This document shows positions 1 through 7,437 of a stretch of 36,435 nt of DNA, one piece after another (positions within the stretch are counted from its first letter, which is position 1; each line of letters opens with the position of its first letter). The stretch is from Candidatus Zixiibacteriota bacterium (GTDB taxonomy: Bacteria; Zixibacteria; MSB-5A5; CAIYYT01): positions 1 to 36,435 of the forward strand of contig JADYYF010000165.1 of the NCBI GenBank assembly GCA_020853795.1, given 5' to 3'. The notes beneath the pieces were generated by a model. That model did no database searches. It was given only the letters and a program-made list of their open reading frames with translations, and had not been told where the DNA came from. Both the position numbers and the translations under genes were made by a program.

Positions 1-255
1 CGACAGGTTCTTGTCGCCGGTATCCACGTAGTACCGCGGTGCGTCGTTGTCCTTCAACACGAACCCGTTGCCGGCAAATTCGTCGCCATAGTCCTTCAGC
101 ACCGGAAACGGCTGGTGGCAGGTCGTGCAGGACATGTTGTATTTGCGGGCAAATGCCGGAATTGCCAGCACGTCGTCACTCTGCACGACTACGAGAATCG
201 AAGCGGCAACGATTGCCGTCGCCAAAATCCCAATGATCGAGATGATCGTGCGCAT
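1..255 (-). CDS. c-type cytochrome, N-terminal part (runs off the left edge)
   Basis: The first 85 residues of a minus-strand gene are visible; the 3' end lies beyond base 1. The N-terminus has a hydrophobic export segment (about residues 4-25). It is followed by IPAFARKYNMSCTTCHQPF, which holds one CxxCH haem-c site (CTTCH), and then by DYGDEFAGNGF. This IPAFARKY...CxxCH...FP...G..F..NG layout is familiar from exported cytochrome-like proteins of Bacteroidota and related phyla, some with a long C-terminal region that cannot be seen here. The ATG at 255 has a strong GAGGAGG ribosome site seven bases upstream, preferred over the ATG at 260. It starts 12 bp after the stop of the multihaem cytochrome gene, so the two are probably one operon. 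The product should be periplasmic or envelope-attached and carry electrons; its partner is unknown. Confidence 0.75.
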   Translation of the reverse strand, partial: MRTIISIIGILATAIVAASILVVVQSDDVLAIPAFARKYNMSCTTCHQPFPVLKDYGDEFAGNGFVLKDNDAPRYYVDTGDKNLS

Positions 256-267
256 CGCATCCTCCTC

Positions 268-1662
268 TTAGGGCAGTACCTGAATCGTGGTGGCGTGGTT
301 GTTGATCACGAAAATCTGCGATTCCTCCGCCGGCACGCCGAGAAAATCCGCCACCGGCTTCACCAACAACTGATAGTTCAGCGTCGCGGTCACTTTCAAC
401 TCGCCCGATGCGACCTTGTCCGGCAGAACGAAAGTGAAGGTCTCCAGCTTGGTTTCGCGCGGCCCGATCCGGTAGTCCGGCCCTTGTGACTTGGTGTTCC
501 ACTGCTGAATCGTCATCCGCCCCTGTGGGTCGAAGTACGGCATCCGGAAGATTCGGTCGCCGACCGGCACGCCGTCCCGCTGCACACCCTTGAAATTCGG
601 GTCATTCAGAGCGATACCCATGTCCTGGTAAGCCAGCACGTCGGCGGCAATTGTGTATTCCTCGCCGCTGAATCCCTTGGGGTCGACTTTCAGGTGATAG
701 GTACTGCCGTCGGCGTCGACAGCTTCAACATGCAACCAGACGATGCGGTCTTCGACCGAACCGGTCGGAAACTTATGCCCCGTCTTCTGGTTGAAGAGCG
801 CTACGGTAAACTTGACTGACTCACCCGGTTCGGCTTCCCGGATATCCGGCTGAATGCGCAACTCGATCGTTCCGCGCAGCTTACCCGGATCATGTGCGCC
901 GTGGAACAGGTGCAGCCGAACGTCCTGATACTCCGTACCCATCTGCGCACTCACTCCCGGTGCGCTCGTCATATGGCACTTCTGGCACGGCACCCCTTCC
1001 TTGGCATAGGGTCCGTCCTTCCACTCGAGATGCGTCGACTTGACCCAAACGCCATATGGTGATTTCTCGTTGTGACAGGTACCGCAGAATTCGGCCGTTC
1101 CCAGGAAATCGTTCTTGACCATCTTGTGCGCCGGCGATTCGCCCACCGCCCGCGGCCCTTGCTTGTTCTCGCCGGGCTGACTGTGCCAATTGAAATTGTG
1201 CGGTGTGTCACCCTCGAAACCAGTGATGGTATGGCAGACCTCGCAAGAAACTCCCTCATTGGCACGCGTCCCCTTCTCCGGCGGCGCCGGCGGCACATCA
1301 CCCGCCAGAAACGCCAACGGTGCGTGACAGCCGTTGCAGCCGGCTTTCACTCCCGCCACGACCGGATCCTTTTCCGCGTGCGGAACGGCCAGCTTGAAAT
1401 ACTCGATCTCGTCCCAGTGATGAGTGTACGACTGCGACATCATTGCCTGTTTCCATTGCTGATAGAAGTCGGTGTGGCACGAACTGCCGCAGAAGTCCGG
1501 GGTTTCGTAGCTCTCGTATTTCTGCGTACCCAGCGCCGCATCGCCCGCTTTGGATTGTGCCGCCAGCGGCATCGCTGTTATCGCCAGCACGACGATTGCC
1601 AGCGCTGCCGCGCGCATCAGGCCTCGATTGACTCTGTTCGCTGATTGTGACTCCGTGTACAT
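268..1662 (-). CDS. exported multihaem cytochrome c (cytochrome c554-like)
   Basis: A 464-aa secreted cytochrome. The signal peptide is at about residues 16-36 (cleavage near PLAAQS). Haem sites are CNGCH (109-113), CEVCH (140-144), CGTCH (193-197) and CQKCH (226-230), with a non-standard CGSSCH (58-63) that has three residues between the cysteines. Scattered histidines (for example HH at 81-82) could be distal ligands. The arrangement resembles the cytochrome c554/multihaem family. From about residue 270 a beta-rich domain with the motif GHKFPTG follows, as seen in related multihaem proteins. I chose ATG 1662 because AAGGAGCG precedes it; an in-frame ATG 48 bases upstream would add a charged stretch crossing a palindromic site. 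Role: periplasmic electron transfer or reduction of an unidentified substrate. The downstream gene is another cytochrome, 12 bp away. Confidence 0.85.
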   Translation of the reverse strand: MYTESQSANRVNRGLMRAAALAIVVLAITAMPLAAQSKAGDAALGTQKYESYETPDFCGSSCHTDFYQQWKQAMMSQSYTHHWDEIEYFKLAVPHAEKDPVVAGVKAGCNGCHAPLAFLAGDVPPAPPEKGTRANEGVSCEVCHTITGFEGDTPHNFNWHSQPGENKQGPRAVGESPAHKMVKNDFLGTAEFCGTCHNEKSPYGVWVKSTHLEWKDGPYAKEGVPCQKCHMTSAPGVSAQMGTEYQDVRLHLFHGAHDPGKLRGTIELRIQPDIREAEPGESVKFTVALFNQKTGHKFPTGSVEDRIVWLHVEAVDADGSTYHLKVDPKGFSGEEYTIAADVLAYQDMGIALNDPNFKGVQRDGVPVGDRIFRMPYFDPQGRMTIQQWNTKSQGPDYRIGPRETKLETFTFVLPDKVASGELKVTATLNYQLLVKPVADFLGVPAEESQIFVINNHATTIQVLP

Positions 1663-1679
1663 CTCTCGCTCCTTCCGCT

Positions 1680-1695
1680 TGTGATCTTTTTCACA
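1680..1695. promoter_or_regulatory. CRP/FNR-family-like palindrome upstream of the cytochrome operon
   Basis: The sequence is TGTGA (1680-1684), six bases, then TCACA (1691-1695). This is a perfect match to the classical CRP half-site arrangement. It lies 18-33 bases before the ATG of the multihaem cytochrome, close enough that a bound regulator would more likely block or tune transcription than recruit polymerase at a far-upstream position. No regulator gene of this family is in the window, and the palindrome could be chance. Confidence 0.4.
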
Positions 1696-1799
1696 TATGC
1701 GTGCCTGCAATCGCTGTTATTACAGAGTAGACTATCCTCGTTACGCGTACACTACGTAACGGCTCGAATGCAGAGAGTCAAGGCAAATTGGCGTAACGG

Positions 1800-2678
1800 C
1801 TAAAGTGAGGGCTCTTCACTTTGCCGCGGCTGCAGGGTCGCAAGCAACACGCCGGCAAGAATCAGAATTCCCCCGATCAGAAAGTGCGACGTCAAGCGTT
1901 CGTTCAGCAGCAGGTAGCCCAGGGTGATGGCCACCAACGGCTCCAGGAAAGTCATCAGCGACAGCGCCACGACGGAGATTCGCTTCAGCAAGTAGTACCA
2001 CAGAATAAAGGCAACGCCGGTGCCCATCAGCGCCAGGTAAAGCAACGAGAGCCAGCCCGCGCGCTCGATTTCGAGCTTCAGCGGCCATTCCAGCAGAAGC
2101 ATGCTCGGTACCAGAAGCGCCAGTCCCGGCAGGATCATCAAGATCGAAAGCTGGATTGGATCAACCGCACCCAGGTCGCGCTTGATCAGCACCGACGCCC
2201 ACGAGCAGAACGCCGACGCCAATAGCATTGAGGCCATCCCGTACACCGGCCCGCCGAGCGCGAGATCCTGCGAAAACAATGCAATCGTGCCGCCGAAGCC
2301 CACCACCATCCCGACGATCACCCGCCAAGTCAGCTTCTCATCCGGTAAGAGGTAGTGCGCGAACAGCGCGGTGAAGAACGGCATCGTCGCAAACAAGATG
2401 GCAGCCAGCGACGCGCTGATCCACTGCTGCCCCAGATAGATGAAAAAGAAATTGAGGCCGTACATTAGGAAACCGGAAATGAGGAGGCTCCTCCGCAGTT
2501 TCGGCAGGCTGGGCAGGCGATAGCGCCAGGTTCGAAACACCGCCCCGAGTACCGCGAAGGCGATAACAAAGCGCAGCACCGCCGCCGTGAACGGTTCCGT
2601 CGATTGCAGCCCGAACTTGACGGCTACCCAGGTGGAGCCGAACAGCAGCAGCGCCAGCACGTAGATTGCAATCATCAT
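1800..2678 (-). CDS. EamA/DMT-superfamily transporter
   Basis: A 292-aa polytopic membrane protein with about ten hydrophobic segments in two homologous halves, the standard size and shape of drug/metabolite transporters with two EamA domains. The first half starts MMIAIYVLALLLFGSTW and includes PFTAAVLRF; the second half ends FLEPLVAITLGYLLLNE, a typical EamA signature, followed by a short hydrophilic tail. It would export or import a small metabolite across the inner membrane; the substrate cannot be read from sequence. The open frame continues upstream into the neighbouring gene, but the hydrophobic family-like sequence begins at ATG 2678, where no good ribosome site is visible. It lies 38 bp downstream of the DUF2723 gene on the same strand and may be cotranscribed. 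Confidence 0.85.
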   Translation of the reverse strand: MMIAIYVLALLLFGSTWVAVKFGLQSTEPFTAAVLRFVIAFAVLGAVFRTWRYRLPSLPKLRRSLLISGFLMYGLNFFFIYLGQQWISASLAAILFATMPFFTALFAHYLLPDEKLTWRVIVGMVVGFGGTIALFSQDLALGGPVYGMASMLLASAFCSWASVLIKRDLGAVDPIQLSILMILPGLALLVPSMLLLEWPLKLEIERAGWLSLLYLALMGTGVAFILWYYLLKRISVVALSLMTFLEPLVAITLGYLLLNERLTSHFLIGGILILAGVLLATLQPRQSEEPSL

Positions 2679-2716
2679 TGGCAGGGTGTTCTCACGGATT
2701 GGAGAAGTCGTGTGAC

Positions 2717-5224
2717 TTAGAACTGCCCGGCAGCAACCGCCCGCGCCGTTTGATCGAACGGGTTGCTCACCAGATATTCGCGGGATATCCGCATCGCATC
2801 CTCCCGCCGCCCGTTCTGCGCGTAGAGCGACAGCAAGGAGCGATACGTGATTTGCGACGCCGGATTGATGCGGTAGGCAACTTCCGCCGCACCCACAGCC
2901 TCGGATGAGCGTTTCAGCGTTTGCAGCGTCAGGGCTTTGTACTGGTAGTAGAAGATGTTGTCGGGATTTGATGCGATCAATTGATCGCAATACTTCAGAT
3001 ACTCGGTCAGCGCCGAGTCGGTCTGTTCCGGCGTGAACTTGAGTTGATCCGCCAGCACGGCTCGGAATTGCCAAAACTCCGGATACTGCTTGACGAACAG
3101 CTCCGCTAACTCGCGCGCCTTTTCCGGCTGTTGATTCCGGGTCAGGTAGTCGATGAATTCCACCCCGACCTGCATCGAGCCGATCGCCAGCGTCGTCGCC
3201 ACTTCGTCGCGATAGACTCTGAGGTCATCCAATCCGCGCACGCGATAATTGCGGAACAGATCCAGCGACCGGTCAACATCCCAGGCGCCGCCCATCTGAT
3301 CCTTGCCGACCTGGATCAAGTAACCCAGACGCAGGCTGTGCTCCGCCAGCGGATATCGCACCTGCCGGGGAAGGTCGCCGGAGAAGACAATCGGATACTT
3401 CCATTGGTTGGCGCCGACGATATTTTCAACCATTTGATCGGCCACCGTCACCAACTGGTTGCTGGCTTGGTCGCGAAACGCCATCAGCAGATGCTCCCAG
3501 CCACCGCGCAGATGATCGACATAAGGACGCAACGGCCGCGTCGTCGAGATGCTCTCCCAGCGCATCTGCTCGTCGGTAAACGAAATCGGCACCCCCATCT
3601 CGTGCTTGAGCTGAAGCTGGTACCAGTCGGTCTGAATCAGCGACAAGTTCGCGATTTTGACGTCGCGCCGATAGTGGTAGACTTCCTGCAGACACCACAG
3701 CGGGAAAGTATCGTTATCGCCGTTGGTGAACAAAATGGCGTCCGGCGGGCACGAATCCAGATAATTGGCGGCGTAATCGTACGGCATGTAATTGTCGGAT
3801 CGGTCGTTGCCGTGATAATTGGCCGAGATTGCCACAACCGGAAAGACCAATGTCGCCAAACCGGCGAGCAGAGTTATCACCTGGCTGTTCGCCGCCCGCA
3901 GCCGCTCCAGCAGCCAATTGAGTGCAACATACAGCCCCAGGCCGATACACAGTGCAAACGTGATGAACCCCGGTGTGAAGAAATAATCGCGATCGCGCAC
4001 TTCCAACCGGTCCAGCCCCGTGAGCTGATCCATTTGTGACCCGTCGGAGAAGTTCATATACAGCACCAGCCCGATCGTTCCCGCCAGCAACACCAGCAGG
4101 AAAAAGAAGCCCGGTTTCCACTTCCACTTGATCAGCGCCACCATCCCGATGATCGCCAAAGCGAGCGGAATCACGAACAGCATCCCGCCAAAACCGAACT
4201 GATCGACCAGAAATCCGCCAAAACCGATTCGCGGATAGTCACCGAATTGATGCGACCACGATGCCCGCCGATTGAACATCTTCGTGAGCATCGACTCCTG
4301 TCCGTACTGCTTGCGCTGCAGGTAGCCGTAGAAGCGCTCCCAGTCCGAGGGTGCGTTCTGGTTGATCCGCGGCTTCTCGGCCGCCCGAATCGGGATGTAG
4401 GCGTGTGCCGAGAACCCCACCATCGCCGCCACCGTCAACCCGAGGCACAGCCCCCAGCCGAGACTGCGCTCTTTGAGGAACGCCACCAATGAAACCACCG
4501 CCCACAGCGGTACCGCAATCAGGAACCACCCCACATCAATTGCCACCAGGAAGAGCACAACCCCGCTGACCCAAAATCGCCAGTCAGTGCGCAGTCTTTC
4601 GTCGACCAGAATCACGAACAGGAAGACTGCCGGCATTGCCAGGAATGTCGTCATATGTACGGCAACCGATAAAACGCTCAGGTAGGCAATCGCAACCAGA
4701 TACAACAGCCCGCGGCTGCTGTTACGCTGATCATACCACTGCAGCGCCAGCCAGATCAACGCGAAGTAAATCAGCATCGCGAGCGCGTAGACTTCAGCCT
4801 CCACGGAATTCGACCAGTTGGTCCGCGAGAAGGCGAACAACAGAGCCCCCGTCGCCGAGCAAAGATAGGCCAGCAATTGCTTGGGCCGGCTCTCATCGAC
4901 TCCCGGCAGGAAACGCAGCAGCCGCACCGCCACAAGATAGCCGAAGGTCGCCGCCGCCGCGCTGCTGAAGACTGAAACCAGGTTCACACGGTATGCGATG
5001 TCGAAAACCAGCGGAAACAAGGAGAAGACACGACCGATCAGGAGGAACAGCGGATTTCCTGGCGGATGCGCAATTCCCAGAATGTAGGAACAGGCTACGT
5101 ACTCGCCGCAATCCCAGAACGACAGCGTTCGCTGCACCGTCATCCAGAAGACCACTAAGGATGTAACGAAGACAAAGGTGGCCGTCAGCAGGTGGGCCCA
5201 ATTACGTGGTTTATTTTGAAACAG
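2717..5224 (-). CDS. DUF2723 (GT-C-like) membrane protein with C-terminal TPRs
   Basis: A roughly 835-aa integral membrane protein. Near the N-terminus is SFWDCGEYVACSYILGI followed by HPPGNPLF, the DUF2723 hallmark resembling the acidic first-loop motif of GT-C enzymes such as protein O-mannosyltransferases. Many membrane segments follow. A soluble part contains NGDNDTFPLWCLQEV, also a family signature, and the last 150 or so residues form TPR-like helices. Likely role: lipid-linked sugar transfer to proteins or glycans at the inner membrane; the substrate is unknown. Start: the first ATG/GTG/TTG is GTG 5155, but homology-like sequence (NWAHLLTATFVFVTSL) extends 5'. The only well-placed start is CTG 5224, seven bases after AAGGAG, with an in-frame stop a little further upstream. 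I annotate CTG 5224; GTG 5155 is the alternative. Confidence 0.85.
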   Translation of the reverse strand: MFQNKPRNWAHLLTATFVFVTSLVVFWMTVQRTLSFWDCGEYVACSYILGIAHPPGNPLFLLIGRVFSLFPLVFDIAYRVNLVSVFSSAAAATFGYLVAVRLLRFLPGVDESRPKQLLAYLCSATGALLFAFSRTNWSNSVEAEVYALAMLIYFALIWLALQWYDQRNSSRGLLYLVAIAYLSVLSVAVHMTTFLAMPAVFLFVILVDERLRTDWRFWVSGVVLFLVAIDVGWFLIAVPLWAVVSLVAFLKERSLGWGLCLGLTVAAMVGFSAHAYIPIRAAEKPRINQNAPSDWERFYGYLQRKQYGQESMLTKMFNRRASWSHQFGDYPRIGFGGFLVDQFGFGGMLFVIPLALAIIGMVALIKWKWKPGFFFLLVLLAGTIGLVLYMNFSDGSQMDQLTGLDRLEVRDRDYFFTPGFITFALCIGLGLYVALNWLLERLRAANSQVITLLAGLATLVFPVVAISANYHGNDRSDNYMPYDYAANYLDSCPPDAILFTNGDNDTFPLWCLQEVYHYRRDVKIANLSLIQTDWYQLQLKHEMGVPISFTDEQMRWESISTTRPLRPYVDHLRGGWEHLLMAFRDQASNQLVTVADQMVENIVGANQWKYPIVFSGDLPRQVRYPLAEHSLRLGYLIQVGKDQMGGAWDVDRSLDLFRNYRVRGLDDLRVYRDEVATTLAIGSMQVGVEFIDYLTRNQQPEKARELAELFVKQYPEFWQFRAVLADQLKFTPEQTDSALTEYLKYCDQLIASNPDNIFYYQYKALTLQTLKRSSEAVGAAEVAYRINPASQITYRSLLSLYAQNGRREDAMRISREYLVSNPFDQTARAVAAGQF

Positions 5225-5312
5225 CCGACTACTCCTTCGTACAGTCTCCAGTCATTTAGCCGATGAATATAAGGCAATTTCCCTTTTGGACAACCCTTTT
5301 GAGGAGGAATCC

Positions 5313-5555
5313 ATGTTGACCTGGTGTGCTCTATTGTTTGTGCTCGGGATCGCGGCGTTTCTCGACTCGATCTACAATTACGGAAACATCTTCCGGCAGA
5401 TCAATTCAGTATTATTTATGCTGACGTCTCTCGGTCTGCTGGTGCGAACCACGACCAAGATGAAGCTGAAAACGATCGAGACGCAGTTGAAGCAGATCGA
5501 ACTATTGCAGGCCGAGCTGCGCGAGTTGAAGAACCAGAAGAAGGTTGCCGTTTAG
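5313..5555 (+). CDS. small membrane protein with C-terminal coiled coil
   Basis: An 80-aa protein of unknown function. Two hydrophobic segments (about residues 4-17 and 35-49) enclose a short loop, YNYGNIFRQ. A positively charged heptad-like helix of about 30 residues follows (KLKTIETQLKQIELLQAEL), probably a cytoplasmic coiled coil for oligomerisation. ATG 5313 is preferred because GAGGAGG at 5301-5307 sits five bases before it; a TTG at 5286 lies upstream of that site. The gene is divergent from the DUF2723 gene (88 bp between starts) and convergent with the TPR gene, whose stop is 9 bp away. I do not recognise a family. Confidence 0.65.
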   Translation: MLTWCALLFVLGIAAFLDSIYNYGNIFRQINSVLFMLTSLGLLVRTTTKMKLKTIETQLKQIELLQAELRELKNQKKVAV

Positions 5556-5564
5556 GCGCAGGCG

Positions 5565-7421
5565 CTACGACTTCGGCTTCTCCGTCCGCGCACAGAGAAT
5601 TCGCTCCGTTTGCCACAGCTTCTTGCGGACGTCCTCGACATTGAGACTTTTGGGGTAGTTCAGAATCACCTGTTGATAGGTGGTGCGGGCCATCTCGCAG
5701 TTCTTCTGCGTGTGGGCGTAGATGTCCCCCTTGCGTTCGATCGCCAGGGGCGCATAGAAGCTCTCCGGACGCAGTTGCACCAACGTGTCGTACGCCGCCA
5801 GTGCCAGAGTGTCTCGGCCCAGAGTCGCCAGGATCTCGCCGCTGGTCAGCCACGCCAGCTCCGGCAGGATCTTCGACTCCCGATACTTCAGCTTGTTCAA
5901 CAGCTCCAGCGCCGTCTGGTACTCGAAGCGAAATTGCGCGTACGCCGCGTTTGAGTAAATCTGCAGTATCGCTTCATCCATGCCGGCATACTCGGTAATC
6001 AACATCATGCGCCGTAGACAATCGTTGACGAAGACGCTTTTGGGGTAGGTGTTCATCATCCGCGAGTAGGCATCTCGCGCCAGTGAGAAATTGCCAGTGA
6101 AGAACTGCAACTCGGCTTGCTTGTAAAGCAGTTCTTCCTGGTTGCGCTGCGGTAGTGACTTCAGTTCGATTTGGGCGTACAGCGAATCCGCAGCACCGGC
6201 CTGCCCGAGCGCCAGATAGGCGTCGGCAACCACGACTGTGCCTGCCGCCGCCAGCGGCGAACGGGGATATCGCTCGATTAGTCCGCCAAGCGTGGCAATC
6301 GCCGCGCGGGGGTCATGCAAACCGTAAAGCTGTACATGTCCCAGCGAGAAAAACGCTTCCGTCCGGTCGCGATCATTCGGCGTACCGGCAATAATCTTTT
6401 CGTATAGCTCGGCCGCCTGAGCAAATTCGCCGGCAGCCGCGTGCGTCTCCGCCAGCAGGAACTGCGCCTGAACCAGGTAGGGTGAATTGGGTATGGTCTC
6501 GATCAATGCGCACGCCCGATGTACCATCTCGTGTACCCCGTTGTCGCGGGCCGCGCGGGCGAAATACAGCAGGTACCTGCCTTTGCCTTGCGCCAGCGAA
6601 TCCACCATCCGAAACCGATCGAACGCCGCGGCAAAATCACCCTGCGCGACGAGATAGTCCCCGTAGTACCGCTGCGCCTCCGCATTGCGCGGATTGCCTG
6701 CCAAGATCTCCGCAAGCGCTTCGCCCAGCCCGGTGTCGAATTCCTCCTGGGCATCCAGCTTGATCAGCGCCGCCACCTTGCCGGAGACCATCACTTCCTG
6801 CGCGGTGTCCTGCTGGACGACCGCAAAGTACTCGCGCGCCGCATCACCGTAATTGCGCAAGATCTCGTAGACCTGCGCCAGCTTCCGCGCGAACGCCCGC
6901 GGTTGGCCCAGCTTGCGCCGCGACTCCTGCAGGAATTTCACGCCGTCGGCATAATAGCCGCTGCCGATGAACACGTCGGCGGCCTGTTCGTAATATTGCA
7001 GATTCCCTTCGCCGAGCGTGACCGCTTCATCGACCGTTTGCCGACCGTGCACCTCGTCCCCCGCGCGGAAATAGACGGCGCTCAGTTCCAGCCGGTAGCT
7101 AATCTCCTGCGTCAGAAACGGAGCCCGCGCGATTAGCCGTTCGAGGATCACCCGCGCCGAATCATAGTCCTTCAGGCAGACATAAGCGTTCTTGAGACTG
7201 AGCGCTACCCGCTCATTCTGCGGCTCGGCATCATACAGCGGCCGCAACTGCACGACGGCATCGCCGCAGCGCCCGGAATAGATCAACGTTTCGGCATTCT
7301 TGATTCGCTGTGTCTCGCCGGGCGACTGCGCTGCGGCCTTGCTCGCAGCGGCGCCTACCGCCAATACCAGTAGAAACGACGCCAGTACCTTGGCTTTTTG
7401 AAGTGTCTGCGCTAGTGCCAA
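5565..7421 (-). CDS. exported TPR-repeat protein
   Basis: A 618-aa protein with a signal peptide (about residues 10-31, ending AAAQS) followed by helix-turn-helix TPR units along almost its whole length, for example DAAREYFAVVQQD and AAELYEKIIAGTPNDRDR. The C-terminal part has TolA-associated/BamD-like wording (ARTTYQQVILNYPKS). It is probably a periplasmic scaffold for envelope protein interactions. The start appears to be TTG 7421, with AAGGGA just upstream; no in-frame ATG occurs near the N-terminus, and the signal peptide fits this start. It begins 16 bp after the stop of the DUF4175 gene, so it is the last gene of a three-gene minus-strand set (DUF4159, DUF4175, TPR). Confidence 0.8.
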   Translation of the reverse strand: MALAQTLQKAKVLASFLLVLAVGAAASKAAAQSPGETQRIKNAETLIYSGRCGDAVVQLRPLYDAEPQNERVALSLKNAYVCLKDYDSARVILERLIARAPFLTQEISYRLELSAVYFRAGDEVHGRQTVDEAVTLGEGNLQYYEQAADVFIGSGYYADGVKFLQESRRKLGQPRAFARKLAQVYEILRNYGDAAREYFAVVQQDTAQEVMVSGKVAALIKLDAQEEFDTGLGEALAEILAGNPRNAEAQRYYGDYLVAQGDFAAAFDRFRMVDSLAQGKGRYLLYFARAARDNGVHEMVHRACALIETIPNSPYLVQAQFLLAETHAAAGEFAQAAELYEKIIAGTPNDRDRTEAFFSLGHVQLYGLHDPRAAIATLGGLIERYPRSPLAAAGTVVVADAYLALGQAGAADSLYAQIELKSLPQRNQEELLYKQAELQFFTGNFSLARDAYSRMMNTYPKSVFVNDCLRRMMLITEYAGMDEAILQIYSNAAYAQFRFEYQTALELLNKLKYRESKILPELAWLTSGEILATLGRDTLALAAYDTLVQLRPESFYAPLAIERKGDIYAHTQKNCEMARTTYQQVILNYPKSLNVEDVRKKLWQTERILCARTEKPKS

Positions 7422-7437
7422 TGGTCCCTTGTCGCCC

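Noticed and set aside
1741-1797. GTTACG...CGTAAC inverted repeat plus a third CGTAAC copy near 1792
   Set aside because: Six-base arms with a nine-base gap are weak and there is no T-run or clear promoter relation, so it is not listed as a feature.
3131-4039. Plus-strand 302-aa open frame inside the DUF2723 gene
   Set aside because: It is antisense to a clear membrane protein and TPR region; composition is that of a shadow frame.
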